A stretch of DNA of 64,000 bases from Temnothorax longispinosus (lineage: Eukaryota; Arthropoda; Insecta; Hymenoptera; Formicidae), in contig NC_092365.1 in the NCBI RefSeq assembly GCF_030848805.1, forward strand, positions 11,043,760 through 11,107,759. The letters are read 5' to 3'. The notes under the pieces are model-generated. The model was given only the letters and a program-made list of their open reading frames with translations. It was not told the DNA's origin and ran no database searches. Made by a program: the position numbers and the translations under genes. Every line of letters starts with the position of its first letter. Position 1 is the first letter of the stretch. This document shows positions 55,331 to 64,000 of this stretch, piece after piece.

Positions 55331-57420
55331 ATGTGCTGACATGCAGCCGAACGTGACTTCGTCGCGATGCTAGGTTTGCGATCTCAAACACCAGTTAAGA
55401 ATACATTATGTAAAACCTGCACAGTACATATATAACAATTACATATACCTTGTAAAAATTCTTTTGTTAATAACTTTTTAATAAACAATGAGCGATGCTT
55501 AAAACCTTTCGATAATTACTCAGGGCCATGATCGTCGACAATATATGTCAGGATCAAAATCATTGAGGCTGGTCCGTTATTATGCACTTTTTACCAAAAA
55601 TGTTTCTGACAAAAATTGTATGGTTTCAAGGGGGACAGATTATGAAGATATGGACTTGACCTAAAGTCACTTTTTCAAGGCCAGGTCAATGTAATCGGTT
55701 TTCTTAAATAAAACTGCCCATTTTTTCTTGCATATTTTTATAGCCCTTGTCGAGACATTTTCAAACATTATAATTAAGCTCTTTTTCGTTAAGAAGTTTC
55801 TAAGATATTTTAAATTTTGATATTTTTGTTGTTATGGATCGAGAAATACTTTAAATAAGCCTTTATATAAACTTTACTTTCATTAATTAACTTTTTACAG
55901 AAAAGTATTACTGACTAAATACTTAAAATCTCAGTGATTTAATACTGTCAATATTTATTTGGGAAATACTGGGAAAATGCTATTAGTGATAAATATTATA
56001 GGTAGTGATTAATACTACACAGAACTACTGGTGCTTAGTATTGAATTACTCACCGATATTTCGACTTCCGATATTTACCCGGCATAAAAAAAATTATTTT
56101 TTTTCGAAATTTTATTACTATTTTATAACTAAATTTGTTTCTTAAGATGCAGTCTATAATTATAAATATTTTCTCGTATTTGAAAAACACACTTACCTTG
56201 GTAGGATCGAACTCGGGACCTCTGGATCGTGAGCCAACTGCCTTACGTGGTAGACTATTTCTTAATTTGATGTAAGTGTTATATATAGTCTACATGTGTC
56301 ATAACCAGCGCAAATATATAATTTTTCAAAAATCATCTTAAGAAACAAATTCAGTTTAAAAAGAGTAATAAAATTTTGAATTGGATATTAAAATGATATC
56401 CTCAGTACTATTTCAAAACTTGTACACTTTTATCACGACAAATTAGTACAGACCTTCATATAAAATGTATTTGTGCCTTACTTTTATCTCTTTTCCTTAA
56501 TATTATCAGGAATTACCCATTATAATGTTTCTATACAAATTGTAGTACTGGTCAGTGATTAATTTCACATGGAATATTCAGTTCAGTACTTGAGTATTAA
56601 TGTTAAAATACTGGCCAGTGATTTATTACACATGGAATCCTTGGTTCAGAACTTCAGTACTAACATTGAAATACTCATCAGTAATTCAACACAAGTATTT
56701 ATTACACAAGTATTTTTCACCTAGTATTAAATGCTTTCTCATCAGAAATTTAATACTAAGTATTCAATACTCGTCCTGTATTAAATACTACTTTCATAAA
56801 TTACTGACCAGTAATAAAATACTATGCAATACTTGGATCACAGTGATTCAAGTACTAATAAATACTTAATTTTAGTATTATTAATACACAAAATAAGTAT
56901 TTATTACTAACCAGCTAGTAATACTTTTTTGTAAGGGTTTGTACATGAAGAATAACGTCTTTCTACCACAGAACTTCTCAGGGCGTGGTTCGACTCTACT
57001 GACCTCTGTATTATAAAACATAAAATAGAAAAATCTCTAGATATGACCATGAGCACATAGTTTTTTCCAATAAAAGAAAAATAAATTAAACTGTTAGATT
57101 AACAAGTTATTAAATATACTGAAGAATGAAGATACACAAAACTTCAACAATTTTTAATATAAAATATGAAATATTTCGTAAAGTATTCACTTATCAATGA
57201 CTTTACTTTGATACTTTTATACGTAGAATAATAAATGGAATCGAATATAATGATATCAAGAAACGCGGTAGCGTCTTATGCCAAGTATATAATTTTTTAA
57301 TAAGATATTTTTTAACAAGATACAAGAGAGATACATTCTACAAATATCGGAGAAGAAAATAGATTTTTCTGATTATAATGATACAACATTGATACACAGA
57401 TATGCACTTGATGCATAGAT
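55331..57420. other. AT-rich DNA with AGTATT/AATACT repeats
   Basis: From 55900 to 56940 words such as AGTAATACT, CAGTGATT and TAATACTA recur in both orientations, in the style of 1715-2200. Short frames only. A tRNA-like segment lies at 56190-56254. Confidence 0.5.
56190..56254 (-). other. tRNA-like polymerase III sequence (SINE head or tRNA relic)
   Basis: On the minus strand: AGGCAGTTGGCTCACGATC, then AGAGGTCCCGAGTTCGATCC, a B-box-like element, with an anticodon-arm-like CTC...GAG. The acceptor stem does not close convincingly, so not called as a functional tRNA. Confidence 0.5.
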
Positions 57421-57424
57421 ATGC

Positions 57425-57890
57425 ATTGTCACGTTTTTTTATTTGTAATCGCGCACGAGGCGCAAGACGGATCAAAAGGGGAGGGGAGGAAAGAAGGATG
57501 CGACGGGTCCCTCGCACGGTCCGATAATTACACTCAAAATGAAAGTTTGGTGCCAGACGCGTATACTCGCGTCCACGAATTTACAAAAAATCGCGAGAGC
57601 CATACGCTAAACGCTAAACCACAATAGCTAATTTTGTCCGTCGTGCGAGAGATCGGCCAACTCAACCTAACGGCGAAGAGCGGATGATCGGCAGCGCTAA
57701 AAATCGGCGGAGTGACGAAGCAACATACAAATGTTTAATAATAATCAGTAACAATATTTATTATAAATTGGAAATACTGTAAGATCGAATCTTAAAGAGA
57801 ACTGAATCAAATTACTAAATATCAGAAATAAAAAATAAATCGGAGTAGAATGATTAAATAGCGGGAATTAGTTAATTATTTCGAATCAAG
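57425..57890. other. GC-richer patch, unidentified
   Basis: Begins TGTCACGTTTTTTTATTTG; a TGTCACG also occurs at 59587. It could be an LTR fragment, but no matching end was found. No gene seen. Confidence 0.3.
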
Positions 57891-57893
57891 TAA

Positions 57894-58783
57894 GGGAGAC
57901 TAGGCTTGTTGGCACCGTTTTCACAATTTCGGCATTTGAGTTTTTAAACAACTAATTTTCATGATTAAACAGTACTAATATGATAGAGAGAACCTTTCTC
58001 TACATTTTCATGCCAAAACGCTTCTGTATACTGTATAGTTTAATGTAATAAGTGAAATACGAACATGCTGCATTGTAGCCAACTTGCCCCGATAGTAGGG
58101 TAGGTTGGCTATGCGACAAAAGTCCATGTTAAATTAATGAAAACGTAATAGAAACACAAAACGTAACAGATATGTACTTCTTGATAAAGATTGTATTTTT
58201 TAAAGTATATAATGATTAAATAGCAAAATACTGTTGCAGAAGAACAATTGTAAATTATTTTAGATGTAGTTTTCTTCAATATAAAAATATTAATATAAAT
58301 ATGTATCTAGCTTCTATCAACATTGTAGATAACAAATCACATGCTCACACAGGTTTCACGCGCGCGGCAACAACAAGTAAAGCTAAGCATGCCTTGATAT
58401 GAGCCAACATACCCCATCCCTACATACGTTTGATTTCAGTTATTTTCTTACAATAAATTACTGTTGTTCCTCAAAATAACATGTCGTATAGTAGCAGAAA
58501 CTTTTCTTTTAACTAATAATACGTCACTTTGATTTACTTCTCAAGCTGAAGAACATTAATACGATATTTTGAAATGCTCGAAGATTTACCTGCCACCTCT
58601 TAAATAAGAGTTTTCTCTTTTTCTATTGTAATACTTGTTTGATTTAAATAAAACTTTGGGAAAAATACCTATATCATACAAGAGATATTTTGTGATAACT
58701 TTTCCATTATTTCTTTCACTATAAATACATAAAAGGAACGCATTGCCAACTTGCCTCTTGTGCCAACGAGCCCCGGTCTCCCC
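57894..58783. mobile_element. TIR element with TAA target duplication (Harbinger-like?)
   Basis: GGGAGACTAGGCTTGTTGGC at the left mirrors GCCAACGAGCCCCGGTCTCCC at the right; TAA at 57891-57893 and 58784-58786. The inner ends also carry AACTTGCC words. A 3-bp TAA duplication fits PIF/Harbinger. Non-autonomous. Confidence 0.65.
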
Positions 58784-58789
58784 TAATTG

Positions 58790-60227
58790 AACACAAGAAA
58801 TATCAAAATTAAATAGTTGAATTAAAGATGAGATCGAATATAAGAGTTAACAGAATTCTATAGAAAATTGCATCGAACGCGTAATAATATAATTAAACCT
58901 AAAGTAACGTGAGAGAGGATTAATTAAGAAGATGCAGTGACTCTAAACACAACGCAAAATATAGTATAATTATTAATACAAAAATGTGACACTTGCGATA
59001 ACATGCACTTAAGACGACGCAAAATATAGTGCGTGCTAACATTAAATATAACGCACAATAATACAACGTAATATAGCTCGTGATGAATACAGCAATTACG
59101 CCAAATACAATGCAAAATAGAGCGACGATAACACCAAAGGTAACGCGAAATACTACAACGTGAAATAGAGAACGCGAACGCGAAAGCGAACGTATACCGC
59201 ACGACACTAATGGCGGATATACGATTCCCGTACTTTGGCCGAAGGATCGCCTGCGTCCACTCACGGTCGCGATCTCCAGGAGCCTGCGATAACCGATAAT
59301 CCCTTTTGCCAACGAAACTATCTCGGGATCCCTCGCGTCTGATGCCGACCGCCAACGCTAATATCAAAATTACGCCTTTTCAGCGACTTTCACGAATGAA
59401 TCGCGTGTCGGCACCAGAACGGGAACGTGACCCGGAGGGCTGGTTCGTGGCTTCACAAAGAGTTCAAGGCAACCTCACCGGCGTACGGACTCCTCGCTTG
59501 CGCCGCTGTCCTTGATCCTCGAGGCTCAGACCGGGACTTCGCCAATCTTACGCGGTAACCAAAAGTGTGTAGAAATAGCGCAACTTGTCACGCCGGAGGA
59601 CGACCAGGAAAAGATCGAGCGGAATTTGCTCGATAGGGTGAATGCACCGATTGTGGCCACCTTAACCATTTTTGCAACTTTTAAAATTATTTTTTTTTTA
59701 ATCATATAACAGAAGAAGAAACTATTCACTCTTAAATACAATATTTAATATCTTAATTTTTAATTTTACACAAATAAATTTTAGAAAAAAAGCGAATAAA
59801 TAATATAAAAGTTAAATAATTGCAAAAATTCCATTTTACACTATTTTTGGCCACCTGTGTATCTGTTGTGGTCATGTAGGGTGCCAATTTTGGCCATATG
59901 AAAAATTTAGCATGACAACAAGCTTTTGTTCAAAATAAAGGGATAGTAACTAACAAAAATGTAAAATATCATATATTTTAATGTTTATTAAACAAAAAAA
60001 TTGCATTTTAATGTATTTTATATATTTCTTTAATCTTTGCAAATCACATTTGTGGGTACTAATCACAAAATAACAAAATATTTAATAAGACTTATTACCT
60101 ATTAAATAAACTAAACACATTAATTTTATATGTTTTATCAATAAATACACTAATAAATAAACTTTTATTTTAATAATTTGTACTTTTTAGTATTAAATAT
60201 TAAAGTAAGTTTAGCTTAAACGTATGT
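58790..60227. other. intergenic, no gene recognised
   Basis: A CpG-dotted stretch (59160-59670) lies between AT-rich sequence. Open frames at 58920-59367 and 59306-59709 have no domain. From 59700 it is plain AT-rich DNA. Confidence 0.4.
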
Positions 60228-60342
60228 GGTAGGCTCTGAGTAAAACAAGTTAAGAAATAATTGGCTATGAGAGCCGACGCAGGATCGAATATGCGGAAAA
60301 ATTATATTTGCAGTCAAAACATTAAAACATTAAGATCAATCA

Positions 60343-60376
60343 AACGTTTCGGCCCTAAATCGGGCCCTCTTCAGTG
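60343..60376 (-). ncRNA. hammerhead-like core, PLE-C
   Basis: On the minus strand: CTGAAGA (60374-60368), stem GGCCC/GGGCC, GAAACG (60350-60345). All core bases of the CUGANGA and GAAA boxes are present. The stem differs from PLE-A and PLE-B by compensating changes. Confidence 0.55.
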
Positions 60377-60906
60377 ACTCATATAAAAGTTAATGTGAAC
60401 GCAACGACGCGGTATCGCAATAAGCTGATTACAATATCGGATATGCACGCGTACAATGGTATCGCAATCGGTTAATGCGAAACGCAAGCGCGGATGTTAT
60501 GATTCGCATTTTGAGGACGCCAGGTGCGCGTTCAGATCTCTCTTCAAGTGTATGTTACGGCGCGTATGTCCGGTAAGCACCCACGTAGCATTGACAGCGG
60601 GAATCAAAGAGAGAGAGACGAAAGCAGCAAACTGTGGCCCGGCAGAACTATCGAATGCAGTAACCATTAGGGCCATTACAAAAGATGGAAAATATGCGTA
60701 ACTTACTGCGTGCTACACGAACCGCATTTAGACGTCTCTGACATATTCGCTGTGTGGAGAACGATGTGTGTTCGTCGGCATCTGAGCCCCGAATGTGAGG
60801 TCAAAGCGCACGCCGTGATCTCAAGAGCACGCGAACGTATAACAAATTATAAACAAATATACATCGCCGAGCACACGGTCGCAACAGGAGAATTCGGCGG
60901 ATTTAT

Positions 60907-62505
60907 CTAAACATTAGAGCGACGCTTTATTTTATTTATTAGCCGGAGGTATGATTCGCCTAGAAAATCGGTGTCTGTTTGTAAATTGACCCCGTTGTGC
61001 TGCAGACCGATGTGCAACATTTTAGAAACCAAGCGTTTAATGTGAAACGGTTCTTTGTCAAGGATTACGGCACTCCCGAAATCAAACTTATGGTTATTAT
61101 CCATACAATGCATCTGCACTACAGAATGTCCCCCCGGATTTACTCGCTTGTGTTCCCTGATACGGGTTCCCAATAGTCTACCTGTCTGTCCCGTGTACGA
61201 AGCATCACAGTCAGCGCAGTTGATGCGATACACCACGTTGCTTTGAGAAACGTTATCGACAGTGTCCTTGTGTACTTTAATAAGGCCGTTTAGTCGATTA
61301 AAGCCGTAAAAACTCAGTTTTTTATCCATAGTACTGGCGAGATGAGTGAATTTTTCTGATATATTTTTTACGTACGGAACAGACAGATAAGACCTACCGC
61401 TTGGCTCTTCATCGTCCAGAGGCCCCGAGATAGATTTTTTAAAAAAAGAACTAAGCTTTTTCACAATTATCGCGAAAACGAAGTCCAATGGATAGCCATT
61501 TTCGAGTAAGAGAGTGATGGCCAGAGACAGATTTTTTTGGTGGAAACTAGGATGGGATAGCCTGAAAGCCCTGTCAATTAAACCCATAGCTACTCCCCTC
61601 TTTTGGCTGTTTGGATGGCTGGAAAAGAAGCTGAGATATCGTCCAGAAAAGGTCGGTTTGTGATATCAGTCAAATATCAGTCTTTCATTGGCAGCTATTA
61701 TCGTGATGTCGAGAAAATTAAGGGTGTTGTTATTATTAATTTCTATTGTAAACTGTAACCTGTTGTGAATGGAGTTAAAAATGTTAAGGGTGTCTTGTAA
61801 GAACTCAAGGGGCGCCGCAGATGCAACGTCGTCGACATAGCGGAAATAAAAAGGTGGAATATATTTGAGTCGTTTCAAGGCCTTATTCTCAAGATCCCGC
61901 ATGACAATCTCCGCAGCGTCAGGGGACAGAGGAGACCCCATAGGACTGCCGTGTGTCTGTCTATAAATGACATTGTCAAATGTGAAGTATGTAGAATCAA
62001 GCACGAACTTGATAGCGGTTACGAATTCTTCACACGGTAATTTAGTATTTGGACCTATGAGATTCCACTGTCTACATATGCTGTCAATGACCAAGTCGGT
62101 CGGAACATTCGTAAAAAGCGAGATAACATCTAAAGAAAATAACACGAATCCAAGGGGAAACTCTTTGTTGTTCAGCTTTTCGACAAGTGTAAAGCTGTCC
62201 TTGCTGCTGGATCCACTTATAGGCAAACTCTTGTGTAGGATCTTTTGTAGGAAAGAAGCTAGGTCATACAGAGGAGTGTTAATGGAAGACACAATGATTC
62301 TGAGTGGGCAATCGGGTTTGTGGATCTTAGGTAGGCCATAAGCCCTAGGTAAGATGTCGTCACTGACATGTAGGGAGCGATATTCCTGCTGTGTGATATA
62401 TTTTTTATTTTTCCAACGCGTAAGGAGGGAGACCAGCGTTGAAATGATCTTTCTGGTAGGATTTCTATCAATATAGACATACTCGTTGTACTTAACAGTT
62501 ACCAT
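60907..62505 (-). pseudogene. PLE-C RT plus GIY-YIG, single in-frame stop
   Basis: One reading frame from 62505 to 60907 broken only by TGA at 61666-61668, where the family has Trp (FD-stop-YHKPTFSGRY versus FDWFHKPT). RT motifs are intact: LPRAYGLPKIHK, SLDVISLFTNVP, HGSPMGSPLSP and RYVDDVASAAP. Then GIY-YIG with YRINCADCDASYTGQTGRLL and REHKR. The N-terminal region upstream of NPTRKIISTL is missing. The best preserved PLE polymerase in the window. Confidence 0.85.
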
Positions 62506-62507
62506 CC

Positions 62508-63172
62508 ACGACTTAACTTCACCTTTGACTTGGAAAGTAACAATTCTCTCCCGTTTCTTGACACCGTAGTTATCGGGGATGAAAATCGGTTGATAACTAA
62601 TTGGTATAAAAAACCCACGTTTTCTGGCCGATATATCAACTTTTTTTCTAGCGACCCGTTTAAATATAAAGTTAACACTATCACGAGTCTCTTTGATCGA
62701 GCCATTTTATTGTCTGACGAAAGCTTCCATACATTTAATATTAATATAGTCAAAGAAATACTTTTGAACAATTTCTTTCCAATCGATCTCATTAATAAAC
62801 ACATTAATATTAGAATAAAAAAACTTCTGCATAGACGGGACGTGGATAATGCTTCGGGTAATTTATTCGATCCACGGAGATGCGTCGTACTACCGTACGT
62901 TAAAGGTCTTGGCGAAGATATACGTCTCACGCTGAATAATATTGGCCTTGATACTGTCCACACTGTCCCTAAAAAAATTGGACGTCATTATTAGGAGAGG
63001 AAAGGATCGTCTTGATAGGAATAACTCGACTGAATTGGTCTATAGAATTAACTGCGATAATTGTTGCGCATCTTACATCGGACAAACAAAGCGATACCTT
63101 AAAACGCATGTGGCGGAACATTTTAACGATATAAAGAAAGACGATAGTAAGTGTGGGGTAGGATATAGGTGA
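62508..63172 (+). pseudogene. PLE-D: fragment of another PLE family, thumb and GIY-YIG
   Basis: Starts in NFTFDLESNNSLPFLDTVV and continues TNWYKKPTFSGRYINFF and VVLPYVKGLGEDIR. A frameshift near 62975 leads to ELVYRINCDNCCASYIGQTK and HVAEHFNDIKK. It stops at 63172 inside the GIY-YIG domain (3' truncation). The protein is clearly a different family from PLE-C and closest to PLE-E (VKGLGEDIR versus VKGVGEDIR). Confidence 0.8.
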
Positions 63173-63334
63173 AGGTGCGTCGATTCCCACAATAATCAAT
63201 CGTTTAATTAGGTAAAATCTCGCTAGGTTTATTCATGCTCTTGGTATATACAGGATAAATATTTCTTTGATGTCTATGAGTAGGTGGTCGTGTGTGTCAG
63301 TGTAAGTAATTACTGTGTAGTGTAATATTCTCAT

Positions 63335-64000
63335 TTAGGCGTCCTTAAATTCCTTAAACAAGGATCTCTTCTTTGTGGAGAGATTCTTTCGCGGGATATA
63401 TAGATTCCGTCCGGGAGTCCCTGGCTTGCCTCTAGGAGTGGACGGAACGGGACTGTATTGTGCACGAGGAAATCGAGGTCGTGGAGGAGTCTTGAAGACG
63501 TGGTCCGTCTGTGTTGCCACAGAATTCCCCGGTTCGCCTGGATGAGGTACGTGCCGGATGCACGGTGCTCGGATTGGTAGATCGATCAGGTGTAATTTCC
63601 ACGGAAGGAAAGTCTCCACCTTAGAGATCGGAAATGGATCGTGTGCCTGGATCTCGGAAACAGGAAAGGTAACCGGGGTGAACTTCCACCTCGTCTTAGT
63701 CTCAAGAGCCGGGATGGTGATCGGGATAAGCTTCCACGGCGGAGTCTTTTCCTCAGAGCCCGGGTTAAGACTCGTGGATTTATCCTCAGGAACCGGAGTC
63801 GGAGTTAGGATCGGAGTTGGAGTAGACAGCGTCTCAGGAACCTTCGTCTTGGTCCCAGGAGCAGGAATCGGAGTCGGAGTCGAAGCCGGAGTCGGAGTTG
63901 GAGAAAGCAGCGCCTTGGTCTCCACCGGATTTGGTGTTGCCCGACGGGCTGGGTCAATATGACCCTGAAAACCTTTCCGCGACAGTGTGTCGGTTGACTC
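63335..64000 (-). CDS. Pro/Thr-rich open reading frame, partial at window edge
   Basis: Open from the window edge (GHIDPARRATPNPVETKAL) to a stop at 63335, about 220 codons. A run of TP/PTP repeats is followed by repeated PWKL and RWKFTPVTFP segments, then a basic tail (TPRGKPGTPGRNLYIPRKN, STKKRSLFKEFKDA). I do not recognise the family. A gag-like or structural protein of a retroelement and a host low-complexity protein both fit. The start lies beyond the window. Confidence 0.4.
   Translation of the reverse strand, partial: ESTDTLSRKGFQGHIDPARRATPNPVETKALLSPTPTPASTPTPIPAPGTKTKVPETLSTPTPILTPTPVPEDKSTSLNPGSEEKTPPWKLIPITIPALETKTRWKFTPVTFPVSEIQAHDPFPISKVETFLPWKLHLIDLPIRAPCIRHVPHPGEPGNSVATQTDHVFKTPPRPRFPRAQYSPVPSTPRGKPGTPGRNLYIPRKNLSTKKRSLFKEFKDA

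Larger units (their letters stand above)
60228..62507 (-). mobile_element. PLE-C: Penelope-like element, 5'-truncated
   Basis: The 3' end is on the left (TAGGCTCT motif at 60221-60228, hammerhead-like core at 60343-60376) and coding runs from 62505 to 60907. The 5' end is cut at about 62507, where a different PLE (PLE-D) starts in the opposite direction. No target duplication identified with confidence. Confidence 0.8.

Noticed and set aside
60456..60910. Two plus-strand frames of 81 and 66 residues
   Set aside because: They lie antisense in the PLE-C 3' UTR and have no domain.

Overview
The window looks like a transposon-rich intergenic or intronic stretch of an insect nuclear genome. Hymenoptera, perhaps an ant, is my best guess from the AT-rich background, the GC-rich islands and the mix of elements; this is inference. 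There are no bacterial operons. The only convincing host coding sequence is a kringle domain split over two exons (36430-36812). Two other candidate host genes are a three-exon mini-gene for a Thr/Ala-rich plus RG-rich protein (5818-6426) and a lone THAP-domain exon (4373-4511).

Layout. 1-3201: AT-rich DNA with MITEs and a palindromic family I call R. 3203-3417: a GC-rich 28S rRNA-like piece running into a 500-base gap. 4.3-9.0 kb: THAP exon, mini-gene, a foldback and the 3' part of a Penelope-like element (PLE-E). 9.3-10.95 kb: a decayed Mutator-like gene with a DEDDh exonuclease module. 10955-12835 and 28150-32743: two inverted, homologous arms broken by later insertions (a foldback, a solo LTR and a LINE-like retroelement). 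Between the arms lie a THAP/P-element transposase relic (15.8-17.0 kb), satellite-like repeats, a SINE split by a PLE inverted pair (PLE-A, 21.3-26.5 kb) and a 5S rRNA-derived segment. 33.1-36.1 kb: a second PLE inverted pair (PLE-B). 38.7-40.85 kb: a DNA transposon with clustered subterminal repeats and an XPG/FEN1-like gene. 41-48 kb: mariner-like and other TIR elements, and a purine-rich LINE. 48.1-54.5 kb: a nearly complete R1-type LINE on the minus strand. 60.2-63.2 kb: two different PLEs head to head. 63.3 kb to the end: an open Pro/Thr-rich reading frame that leaves the window.

The most informative structures are PLE-A and PLE-B. Each is a near-identical head-to-head inverted pair flanked, as a whole, by one exact target-site duplication (14 bp and 13 bp). 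PLE-A sits in a SINE whose other half resumes on the far side, and a second SINE copy at 47.7 kb serves as the reference. So each pair entered as one unit. Both PLE-A arms share the same frameshift and the same broken catalytic motif (YVDN instead of YVDD). All three better preserved PLE families carry a hammerhead-ribozyme-like core with a covarying stem near the 3' end.

Almost every mobile gene here carries stops or frameshifts. Exceptions or near-exceptions are the R1-type LINE, which keeps its overlapping stop/start (TAATG) between ORF1 and ORF2, and PLE-C, whose frame is broken by one visible UGA.
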